Below, piece after piece: positions 1 through 4,930 of a DNA stretch of 5,987 nucleotides. A model generated the notes under the pieces. It made no database searches and was not told where the DNA came from. It saw nothing but the letters and a program-made list of their open reading frames with translations. The stretch is from the NCBI GenBank assembly GCA_963992225.1, contig CAXDTK010000311.1:1-5987 (forward strand), given 5' to 3'. The DNA comes from Pelomonas sp963992225. GTDB taxonomy: Bacteria > Pseudomonadota > Gammaproteobacteria > Burkholderiales > Burkholderiaceae_C. The stretch's first letter is position 1. The number at the start of each line of letters is the position of its first letter. Made by a program: the position numbers and the translations under genes.

Positions 1-46
1 AGATAGGAGTCCGTCTCGTGGGCTCGGAGATGTGTATAAGAGACAG
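1..46 (+). other. Illumina Nextera i7-side adapter (sequencing artefact)
   Basis: These bases are synthetic library DNA, not genome. Bases 1-4 (AGAT) match the end of the P7 primer. Bases 5-12 (AGGAGTCC) match the Nextera i7 index that I recall as N705. Bases 13-46 match the 34-base read-2 transposase adapter, whose last 19 bases (28-46) are the Tn5 mosaic end AGATGTGTATAAGAGACAG. Genomic sequence starts at 47. The adapter lies at the extreme contig edge, as expected for an untrimmed read end. Confidence 0.98.
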
Positions 47-996
47 ATCCTGCCGACCTCGGCCATCACGGCCGACTCTTCGCCTTCGTTGCGGTACTCG
101 CGCGCCACGCTGATGATGCCGCCGGCGTTCACCAGGTAGTCGGGCAGGTAGCAGATGCCGCGGCGCTGCAGCGCATCGCCGTCGGCGGGCGTGGCGAGCT
201 GGTTGTTGGCGGCGCCGGCAATCAGCCTGGCGCGGATGGCGGGCACGGTCTGCTCGTTGAGCGACGCGCCCAGCGCGCAGGGCGCCAGCACGTCCACCTC
301 GGCCGCCAGGATCTCGCCCACCGGCACCGCCACGGCGCCGAACTGCGCCACCGCGCGTGCCACCTTGGCGGCGTCGACATCGGCCACCACCAGCTTCGCG
401 CCGGCCTGGTGCAGGAACTCCGCCAGGTGCCAGCCCACGGCGCCCAGGCCCTGCAGCGCCACGCGCACGCCGTCCAGCGACGCCCGGCCCAGCACCAGGC
501 GCACGCCGGCCTGGATGGACACGAACACGCCCCAGGCCGTCTTGGGGCTGGGGTCGCCGCCGAAGGCGCCTTCGCGCGGGATGCCGCTGACGAAGGGCGT
601 GACGGCCTGCATGCCGCGCATGTCGGCCGTGGTCGTGCCGACGTCCTCGGCGGTGATGTAGGCGCCCTGCAGCGACTGCACGGCGCGGCCGAAAGCGGCG
701 AACAGCGCGGGGCGATCGAACTGGCCTGCGGGCTTCAGGATGACGGCCTTGCCGCCGCCGAAGGGCAGGTCGGCCAGCGCGTTCTTCAGGCTCATGCCTT
801 GCGACAGGCGCAGCGCGTCGTTCAGCGCGGCGAGGTCGGAGTCGTAATGCCACAGGCGGCAGCCGCCGAAGGCGGGGCCGCGGGCGGTGCTGTGCACGGC
901 CAGGATGGCCTTCAGGCCGGTGGCCGGGTCGGTGGCGAGCAGCACGCGCTCGTGGGGAGCCTGGTCGGGCAGGCCGAAGAGGGAGGTCGGGTTCAT
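47..996 (-). CDS. Glu/Leu/Phe/Val dehydrogenase (leucine dehydrogenase type), C-terminus missing
   Basis: Cytosolic NAD-dependent amino-acid dehydrogenase. The family reversibly deaminates an L-amino acid, typically a branched-chain one here, to the 2-oxo acid plus ammonia and NADH. From ATG 996, 316 complete codons lie in genomic DNA; relatives have about 350-365, so some 35-50 residues are lost at the contig end. Seen: N-terminal substrate domain with GGCRLW (44-49), SLKN with Lys71, GGGK with Lys83, and EDVG with Asp118. These match the substrate and catalytic residues Lys68, Lys80 and Asp115 of Bacillus leucine dehydrogenase at a constant offset. The Rossmann domain has GLGAVG (183-188) and Asp206 at the end of the second strand, which favours NAD. 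The family-typical GAANNQLA (261-268) and NAGGII (290-295) follow. The start is set by the usual N-terminus (HERVLLATD at 15-23); no good Shine-Dalgarno is visible. The frame runs on into the adapter. Substrate (Leu, Val or Phe) cannot be fixed from sequence. Confidence 0.93.
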
Positions 997-1033
997 GACG
1001 GTCGGCGCTTTTGGCGCGGCAGTGGAAGAAGAA

Positions 1034-1058
1034 ACGGCCACGCTTTTGGCGTGGCCGT
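1034..1058 (-). terminator. Perfect 10-bp hairpin upstream of the dehydrogenase (possible terminator or 5'UTR element)
   Basis: On the minus strand the arms ACGGCCACGC and GCGTGGCCGT are perfectly complementary around a 5-base loop. A pyrimidine-rich run (TTCTTCTTCC) follows on the minus strand, so it could be a weak intrinsic terminator for the small ORF ending at 1095. It also lies 37 bases upstream of the dehydrogenase start, just after a -10-like GATAAACT (minus 1071-1064), so it could instead sit at the 5' end of the dehydrogenase mRNA. There is no uninterrupted T tract, so the terminator reading is uncertain. Confidence 0.45.
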
Positions 1059-1094
1059 GTGCGAGTTTATCGGCGCCGCCGGGGACCCGCCTGC

Positions 1095-1271
1095 CTAGTG
1101 CGAGGCGTCTGCTTCCCGCAATGCCTCGATGACGCCTTCGTCGAATGCTCGGTGACCCCAGCCCATGGCATGTTCCTCCTCGAGTCGCGTCTTGAAGGTG
1201 ACGATGCCGTCGCGCTGGATCATCTCCTGCGCCCAGGTCTTTCCGGCGAAACGTTCCTTCTGCTGGCGCAT
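1095..1271 (-). CDS. Small hypothetical protein, possibly 5'-damaged
   Basis: An open frame of 58 codons from ATG 1271 (60 from TTG 1277), ending in TAG. I do not recognise the protein. It is rich in charged residues (KERFAGKTW, TRLEEEH, EALREAD), has no membrane segment or signal peptide, and has balanced composition with Trp, Phe and Met, unlike the Arg-rich shadow frames here. Third positions are mostly G or C but less extreme than in neighbouring genes. Neither possible start has a Shine-Dalgarno. A strong one (GGGAGGA, minus 1312-1306) lies instead before ATG 1301 in the same frame, but that frame reads ATG GTG TGA and stops. A functional ancestor may have begun at 1301 and picked up a nonsense change, or the base call may be wrong. 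Two dyads lie just upstream at 1318-1352. It could be a real small gene, a decayed gene or a chance frame. Confidence 0.4.
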   Translation of the reverse strand: MRQQKERFAGKTWAQEMIQRDGIVTFKTRLEEEHAMGWGHRAFDEGVIEALREADASH

Positions 1272-1317
1272 GCGCAACGCCGCGACTATCCATCACACCA
1301 TGGTGTCCTCCCTTTTT

Positions 1318-1352
1318 GTTACAAATGTAACTTATTGCCCCAAGAACTTGGG
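1318..1352. promoter_or_regulatory. Two perfect 6-2-6 dyads, candidate operator pair
   Basis: GTTACA-AA-TGTAAC (1318-1331) and CCCAAG-AA-CTTGGG (1339-1352) are each perfect 6-base inverted repeats around AA. Their centres are 21 bases apart, close to two helical turns, so dimers bound to both would face the same side of the DNA. A two-base centre is too short for an RNA hairpin loop, which points to protein binding rather than RNA folding. The first dyad ends five bases upstream of the Shine-Dalgarno at minus 1312-1306. The arms differ between the dyads, so they need not bind the same protein. No regulator gene is nearby in the window. Confidence 0.4.
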
Positions 1353-1365
1353 TGAGGGTTTGCGC

Positions 1366-1399
1366 TTGCTCGTTGCTCGTTGCTCGTTGCTCGTTGCTC
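1366..1399. repeat. Heptanucleotide tandem repeat (TTGCTCG, about 4.9 copies)
   Basis: Four exact copies of TTGCTCG (1366-1393) are followed by TTGCTC (1394-1399), then the pattern breaks. Three units make 21 bases, so any frame through it gives a 7-residue repeat; the minus strand gives T-S-N-E-Q-R-A. A short inverted copy (CGAGCAACG) lies at 1420-1428 and another (CAACGAGCAA) at 1506-1515. Such arrays change copy number by strand slippage. It lies about 65-100 bases upstream of the Shine-Dalgarno and ATG near 1301 on the minus strand, so it could affect spacing in a promoter region. Confidence 0.92.
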
Positions 1400-1511
1400 T
1401 TTGGCTGGTGCCTCTGGCCCGAGCAACGGAGCCATTGCGCGCTTGTGCGACCCGGCGCAATCCGAGTCATGCGCAAATTCGGCGCCCCGCCCGTGGATCA
1501 CCGGCCAACGA

Positions 1512-1525
1512 GCAAAGAGCTTTGC
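1512..1525. repeat. Third 6-2-6 dyad
   Basis: GCAAAG-AG-CTTTGC is a perfect 6-base inverted repeat with a two-base centre, the same geometry as the dyads at 1318-1352 but with different arms. It lies about 45 bases beyond the stop of the dioxygenase gene and overlaps an inverted copy of part of the heptamer array. It could be a protein site or a remnant of rearranged repeats. Confidence 0.35.
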
Positions 1526-1567
1526 ACTTGCCCTCCGGGAAGGAAGGTTGGTCAGCAGGAAAGCGGA

Positions 1568-2296
1568 TCAGGGCCCCTGGAAGCCGCCGCTGCGCAGCGT
1601 GATGACCAGCGTGTCGCGCCAGCCGCGCTCGGCCGGGTCCAGTGGCTGGATGGGCGTGGTTTCGTGGATGACGCGCCGGTCGTCGAGCAGCAGCGTGGTC
1701 CAGGGCTGGGTCATCGTGAAGCGCTTGCCCGCCGGCCCCTCGGCCTCGAACACGCGCGACTCGCCGCCCTTGATGTTGTGCCGCGCCACCATCAGCACCG
1801 CCACCAGGTCCACGCCGTCGCGGTGCGCACCCTCGGGCGTGGGCCGGCCGATGCCGTCGCTGGTGTCGATGCGGAACGGGTGCGCCTCGATGAACCAGGG
1901 CTGTTCGCCGCGCAGCGCCGAAGTGACCCGCGCCAGCCCCAGCAGCAGGGCCGTCCAGGCGGGCGAGGCCACCATGCGCTGCTCCAGCGGCACGTACCAG
2001 CGCTGGATGCCGCCGTGCAGCGCGTTGTAGTCCAGCGGCTGCCAGTGCGCGCGGTGCGGCGCCTGTGTCAGCTGCTCGCCGTCGGCGACGAAGCAGCCAT
2101 GGCGGCGGAAGCGGTAGCGACCGCCGTCGCGCAGGTAGCCGTCGGGCGGCAGGTCGTCCCAGCAGGGCTGGAGCGCGTCGAGGTCAGCGGCGCGAACGCC
2201 CAGCGCCGGCAGCGCGGCCGGCGCGATCACGGCCTCGCCGTCGCGCTGCAGCGAGCCGACGATGTCGGCGGGGTCGGTCCACGGCGGCTCGAACAT
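1568..2296 (-). CDS. 2-oxoglutarate/Fe(II)-dependent dioxygenase family protein (2OG-Fe_Oxy_2, amino-acid hydroxylase-like)
   Basis: Predicted cytosolic non-haem iron oxygenase of 242 residues, the usual size for this family. Such enzymes couple oxidative decarboxylation of 2-oxoglutarate to hydroxylation of a substrate. Characterised relatives, such as the Bacillus isoleucine 4-hydroxylase, act on free L-amino acids. Seen: iron ligands His158 and Asp160 in HRDGVD, distal His211 in RVIHET, and Arg227 in WRDTLVI, the likely 2-oxoglutarate carboxylate ligand. Upstream are RYRFRRHG (60-67) and WFIEAHPFRID (134-144), typical of the fold. There is no signal peptide. The start at 2296 is the first ATG of the conserved frame. 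It has no Shine-Dalgarno but directly follows the TAA of a short ORF, which suggests translational coupling. The gene lies 79 bases after the reductase stop on the same strand and may share its mRNA. The leucine-type dehydrogenase further on hints at an amino-acid substrate. Family call is firm; substrate is unknown. Confidence 0.88.
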   Translation of the reverse strand: MFEPPWTDPADIVGSLQRDGEAVIAPAALPALGVRAADLDALQPCWDDLPPDGYLRDGGRYRFRRHGCFVADGEQLTQAPHRAHWQPLDYNALHGGIQRWYVPLEQRMVASPAWTALLLGLARVTSALRGEQPWFIEAHPFRIDTSDGIGRPTPEGAHRDGVDLVAVLMVARHNIKGGESRVFEAEGPAGKRFTMTQPWTTLLLDDRRVIHETTPIQPLDPAERGWRDTLVITLRSGGFQGP

Positions 2297-2368
2297 TTAT
2301 GGAGTCAGGTGCTTGTAGTTGCGGCTCACATTCGCCTCGCGGCGAATATGAGCCTTCACTGCAAACAT
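2297..2368 (-). CDS. Short ORF (23 codons, or 30 from ATG 2389) abutting the dioxygenase start
   Basis: From ATG 2368 the minus strand encodes 23 residues: MFAVKAHIRR, then EANVSR, then NYKHLTP, then TAA at 2299-2297, followed at once by the dioxygenase ATG. An earlier in-frame ATG at 2389 adds MVAPDAA and has a GAGG nine bases upstream; that version overlaps the last 14 bases of the reductase gene. The peptide is basic, has no membrane segment, and uses lower-GC codons than its neighbours. Almost the whole ORF lies inside two stable hairpins. It may be a leader or coupling peptide that carries ribosomes to the dioxygenase start, which lacks its own Shine-Dalgarno. Or the frame may be open only because it belongs to a dispersed structural repeat. 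I do not recognise a protein family. Confidence 0.35.
   Translation of the reverse strand: MFAVKAHIRREANVSRNYKHLTP
2323..2354 (-). ncRNA. 14-bp hairpin with GCGA (GNRA) loop, candidate cis-acting RNA
   Basis: In minus-strand RNA, GGCUCAUAUUCGCC and GGCGAAUGUGAGCC pair over 14 positions around the tetraloop GCGA, a GNRA loop. One pair is G-U on the minus strand; on the plus strand it would be a C-A mismatch. The structure is therefore intact only in the transcribed direction. No T tract follows, so this is not a classic intrinsic terminator. It ends 26 bases before the dioxygenase start. Confidence 0.55.
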
Positions 2369-2394
2369 GGCGGCGTCAGGCGCCACCATGTTTG
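2362..2394 (-). ncRNA. 14-bp hairpin holding the reductase stop codon in its loop
   Basis: In minus-strand RNA, CAAACAUGGUGGCG pairs with CGCCGCCAUGUUUG over 14 positions around the 5-base loop CCUGA, which contains the UGA of the reductase gene. One pair is G-U on the minus strand and a C-A mismatch on the plus strand, the same strand bias as in the next hairpin seven bases downstream. CAAA at the base and UUUG at the far side give a terminator-like look, but the U run is short. Possible roles are mRNA 3'-end protection, partial termination, or control of the short ORF whose ATG at 2368 sits in the stem. Confidence 0.55.
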
Positions 2395-3404
2395 TCAGCC
2401 TCGGACGTGAACGCGTCCGCGTAGAACTCCTCGGCCGGCAGGCGGCACTGCGCGACGAAGTCCTGCTGCGCGGCATCCACCATCACCGGCGCGCCGCAGG
2501 CATAGACCTGGTGGCCGGACAGGTCCGGCAGGTCGGCCATGACGGCATGGTGGACGAAGCCGGTGCGGCCCGCCCAGCCGGCGTCGGGCTCGGACAGCAC
2601 CGGCACATAGGTCAGCGTGGGCCACTCGGCGGCGATCTGCGCCGCCCAGTCGTTCAGGTAGAGGTCGGCCTGCCGGCGCGCGCCCCAGTACAGCACCATG
2701 GGCCGGGTGGACTCGATGTGCCGGGCGCGCTCGATGATGGCCTTGATGGGCGCGAAGCCGGTGCCGCTGGCCAGCAGCACGATGGGTTTGTCGCTGTCCT
2801 CGCGCAGGAAGAAGCTGCCGAACGGGCCCTCCATGCGCAGGATGTCCTTCTCCTTGAGCGCGCCGAACACATGGTCGGTGAACTTGCCGCCGGGCATGTG
2901 GCGGATGTGCAGCTCGATCTGGCCCGGCAGCGTGTGCGGCGCGTTGGCCATCGAGTAGCTGCGGCGGGCGCCGTCGCGCAGGATGAACTCGACGTACTGG
3001 CCGGCGCGGAACTGGAAGTTCTGGTTGGCGGCCAGCTGCATCGTCAGCACGGCCACGTCCGGCGCGGGCTTGAGGATGGCGGCCACGCGGGTGGGCAGCT
3101 TCAGCACCGGGAACTCGCCGGCGCCGGGCACCGTGCGCGCCTCCAAGGTGCAGTTGGTCTGCGGCCGCGCGCAGCAGGTCAGCACGAAACCGGCGGCCTC
3201 CTCCTTGGCGGACAAGGCCTTGGGCTGGTGGTTGCCGTGGATGACGGCGCCTTCGAGCAGCTTGCTCTTGCACGAACCGCAGGCGCCGTCCTTGCAGCCG
3301 TAGGGCAGGCCCACGCCGTTGCGGATGGCGGCGGCCAGCAAGGTGTCGTCGCCCTCGGTCTGGTAGACGCGGCCGGCGGGCTGGATGGTGATCTGGTAGG
3401 ACAT
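2376..3404 (-). CDS. 2Fe-2S ferredoxin / FAD / NAD(P)H oxidoreductase (CDP-6-deoxy-delta-3,4-glucoseen reductase-like)
   Basis: Soluble electron-transfer protein of 342 residues that passes electrons from NAD(P)H through FAD to a 2Fe-2S centre and on to a partner. Seen in order: plant-type ferredoxin domain (about 1-90) with cluster ligands Cys37, Cys42, Cys45 and Cys77; FAD domain with GQYVEF (135-140) and RSYS (148-151); NAD domain with SGTGFAP (213-219), LYWGAR (238-243) and CGAP (303-306); and the FYADAF ending (327-332) usual for this group. All key residues are present. I chose ATG 3404, which has GAGG just upstream and gives the conserved N-terminus; an earlier ATG at 3461 only adds 19 Arg-rich residues from the intergenic hairpin. 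Homologues are named after the E3 reductase of 3,6-dideoxysugar synthesis, but no sugar-nucleotide gene is in the window, so that role is doubtful here. It could equally serve an oxygenase or desaturase. Confidence 0.92.
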   Translation of the reverse strand: MSYQITIQPAGRVYQTEGDDTLLAAAIRNGVGLPYGCKDGACGSCKSKLLEGAVIHGNHQPKALSAKEEAAGFVLTCCARPQTNCTLEARTVPGAGEFPVLKLPTRVAAILKPAPDVAVLTMQLAANQNFQFRAGQYVEFILRDGARRSYSMANAPHTLPGQIELHIRHMPGGKFTDHVFGALKEKDILRMEGPFGSFFLREDSDKPIVLLASGTGFAPIKAIIERARHIESTRPMVLYWGARRQADLYLNDWAAQIAAEWPTLTYVPVLSEPDAGWAGRTGFVHHAVMADLPDLSGHQVYACGAPVMVDAAQQDFVAQCRLPAEEFYADAFTSEADKHGGA

Positions 3405-3420
3405 GGGCCTCAAAAAGCAG

Positions 3421-3446
3421 CGGCCCCGCTGAAGAGTCCGGGGCCG
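3421..3446. promoter_or_regulatory. 8-bp inverted repeat in the divergent intergenic region
   Basis: CGGCCCCG (3421-3428) and CGGGGCCG (3439-3446) are perfect arms around a 10-base loop, within the 74 bases separating the divergent reductase and SDR genes. Since both genes are transcribed away from here, it is not a terminator for either. It may be a shared operator, or a hairpin in the reductase leader, ending about 16 bases before that start. Weak -10-like hexamers lie nearby (TAGACT at plus 3447-3452, CAAAAT at minus 3465-3460), but no -35 fits them. Confidence 0.35.
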
Positions 3447-3478
3447 TAGACTGCCCGCCATTTTGCCCGACCCCCTTC

Positions 3479-4339
3479 ATGACTTCCCGACTGTTGATCA
3501 TTGGCTGCGGTGATGTGGGGCTTCGCGTGCTGCGGCAGCTGGCCGGCCGCTGGCGCGTTTTCGCGCTGACCTCCAGCCCCGAACGTGCCGCCGCGCTGCG
3601 TGCCGCCGGGGCCGTGCCGCTGCTGGGCAACCTGGACGACCCGGCGACGCTGGCCCGGCTGGCCGGCCTGGCCGACCGCGTGCTGCACCTGGCGCCGCCG
3701 GCGCCCCAGGGCGACACCGACACGCGCACGCGGGCGCTGCTGGGCGCGCTGGCACGCAAGCCGCCGGCCGTGCTGGTCTATGCCAGCACCACCGGCGTCT
3801 ACGGCGATTGCGGCGGCGCGCTGATCAACGAGACCCGGGCCTTGAACCCGGGCACCGACCGGGCGCGGCGCCGGGTCGACGCCGAGGCGCAGCTGCGCGC
3901 CTTCGGCCGTCGCCACGGCACGCGCATCGGCCTGCTGCGCATCCCCGGCATCTACGCCCGCGACCGCGAGGGCGGCCACCCGCGCGAGCGGCTGGCGCGC
4001 GGCCTGCCGGTGCTGCGGCGCGAGGAGGATGTCTTCACCAACCACATCCATGCCGACGACCTGGCGCGCGCCTGCGTGCTGGCGCTGCTGCGCGGCCTGC
4101 CGCAGCGGGCCGTGAACGTCTGCGACGACAGCCAGCTGCTGATGGGCGACTACGTCGACCTGGCGGCGGACCTGGCCGGCCTGCCGCGGCCCGAGCGCAT
4201 CTCGCGCGACGCGGCGGCGGCGCGGCTGAGCCCGATGCAGCTGAGTTTCTGGCGTGAATCGCGACGCATCGGCAACCAGCGCCTGCGGCGCGAGCTGCGC
4301 CTGCGGCTGCGCTACCCGACGCCGCGGGACGGGCTTTAA
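3479..4339 (+). CDS. NAD(P)-dependent atypical SDR, NAD-dependent epimerase/dehydratase family (YeeZ-like)
   Basis: Predicted cytosolic Rossmann-fold protein of 286 residues, close to E. coli YeeZ (about 274). Its reaction is unknown. Seen: nucleotide-binding GCGDVG (9-14) after a short first strand (RLLIIG); TSSPER (31-36) where the second strand ends, which resembles NADP-preferring members; HLAPPA (70-75); and STTGVYGD (103-110), the hallmark of the group. The usual SDR Tyr-x-x-x-Lys pair is missing: Tyr108 is followed by Gly-Asp-Cys-Gly, so the protein may be catalytically atypical or a binding protein. Further on are LLRIPGIYARDR, NHIHADDLARA and AVNVCDDS, which match the substrate-side segments of extended SDRs. 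The Arg-rich C-terminus (RRELRLRLR) is unusual in composition but continuous. Shine-Dalgarno is weak at ATG 3479. Divergent from the reductase, and its stop overlaps the rhomboid stop by four bases. Confidence 0.88.
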   Translation: MTSRLLIIGCGDVGLRVLRQLAGRWRVFALTSSPERAAALRAAGAVPLLGNLDDPATLARLAGLADRVLHLAPPAPQGDTDTRTRALLGALARKPPAVLVYASTTGVYGDCGGALINETRALNPGTDRARRRVDAEAQLRAFGRRHGTRIGLLRIPGIYARDREGGHPRERLARGLPVLRREEDVFTNHIHADDLARACVLALLRGLPQRAVNVCDDSQLLMGDYVDLAADLAGLPRPERISRDAAAARLSPMQLSFWRESRRIGNQRLRRELRLRLRYPTPRDGL

Positions 4340-4914
4340 CGCCGGCGCGACGAGCGCCAGTGGCGGATCAGCAGCCAGGCGCCCAGCATGCCGCCCAGAT
4401 GGGCGAAATGGGCCACGCCGCTGGCGCTGTTGAAGCCCAGGATGAGCTCCAGCCCGCCGAAGATGGCGACGAAGTACTTGGCCTTCATCGGGATGGGCGG
4501 GATCAGCGGCACGATGATGCGGTTGGGGAACAGCATGCCGAAGGACAGCAGCAGCCCGAAGATCGCGCCCGAGGCGCCCACCGTCGGTGAGCGCGCGCCG
4601 ATGACCCAGGTGAAGGCCAGCTGCACCAGCGCCGCGCTCAGCGCGCTGGCGATCAGGATGTGCAGGTAGCGGCGCGGGCCCCACACGCGCTCCAGCTCGC
4701 CGCCGAACATCCACAGGCCCAGCATGTTGAACAGCAGGTGGGTGAAGCTGCCGTGCAGGAAGGCGTAGCTCAGCAGCTGCCAGGGCAGGAAGGCCCCCGA
4801 CTGCAGCGGCCACAGCTCGAACCAGGGCTCGAGGCCGGGGAACAGCTGGAAGAAGCAGAAGACGCCGACGCAGATCAGCAGGAAGGCTTTGGTGACCGGA
4901 GGCAGCGGCGGCAT
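4336..4914 (-). CDS. Rhomboid family intramembrane serine protease
   Basis: Inner-membrane protease of 192 residues that cleaves transmembrane segments inside the lipid bilayer; substrates are unknown. Seen: six likely membrane segments with a short cytoplasmic N-terminus; HGSFTHLLFN with His59 and Asn63 (oxyanion region); GASGAIFG with nucleophile Ser115; and HFAHLGGM with catalytic His172. The WR motif of the L1 loop is replaced by ELERVWGPRRYL (73-84), common in this subfamily. Both catalytic residues are present, so it should be active. I chose ATG 4914: the same frame is open up to 5034, but that extension crosses the tRNA gene and has low-complexity residues. No good Shine-Dalgarno is visible. 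It lies 90 bases downstream of tRNA-Leu on the same strand and could be read from the tRNA promoter. Convergent with the SDR gene, sharing a TTAA. Confidence 0.93.
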   Translation of the reverse strand: MPPLPPVTKAFLLICVGVFCFFQLFPGLEPWFELWPLQSGAFLPWQLLSYAFLHGSFTHLLFNMLGLWMFGGELERVWGPRRYLHILIASALSAALVQLAFTWVIGARSPTVGASGAIFGLLLSFGMLFPNRIIVPLIPPIPMKAKYFVAIFGGLELILGFNSASGVAHFAHLGGMLGAWLLIRHWRSSRRR

Positions 4915-4930
4915 GGGGGTCGAACTGTCA

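Larger units (their letters stand above)
1302..1567. other. Gene-free stretch with dyads and a heptamer repeat
   Basis: About 266 bases lie between the end of the dioxygenase gene and the 5' region of the small ORF, both on the minus strand. No credible coding frame is present; frames that stay open owe this to the heptamer repeat. The stretch holds two neighbouring perfect dyads (1318-1352), a heptanucleotide tandem repeat (1366-1399), a 7-bp inverted repeat ATTGCGC/GCGCAAT (1434-1440 and 1455-1461), and a third dyad (1512-1525). CAACGAGCAA at 1506-1515 is the reverse complement of part of the heptamer array. By eye it is less G+C-rich than the flanking genes. No convincing -35/-10 pair was found. 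Confidence 0.7.

Noticed and set aside
28..46. Tn5 mosaic end as evidence of a mobile element
   Set aside because: It is part of the synthetic Nextera adapter at the contig edge, preceded by index and primer sequence; there is no transposon.
996..1293. N-terminal extension of the dehydrogenase (frame open for 99 codons up to ATG 1293)
   Set aside because: The extension is Arg-rich, uses low-GC third positions, crosses the hairpin region, and the family N-terminus fits ATG 996.
1366..1399. CRISPR array
   Set aside because: It is a 7-base tandem repeat without spacers, and no cas gene is present.
1319..1501. 60-codon minus-strand ORF with an EQRATSNEQRA stretch
   Set aside because: It is open only because it reads through the heptamer repeat; the rest is low complexity with no Shine-Dalgarno or recognisable domain.
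2297..2394. Guanidine-II (mini-ykkC) riboswitch
   Set aside because: The paired-hairpin layout is similar, but the loops are CCUGA and GCGA rather than the required ACGR.
3410..4813. Long minus-strand ORF antisense to the SDR gene and others like it (409-1098, 1352-2410, 2367-3449, 2395-3759, 5128-5694)
   Set aside because: These are GC-rich shadow frames with Ala/Arg/Gly-rich or low-complexity translations, overlapping genes with clear family motifs.
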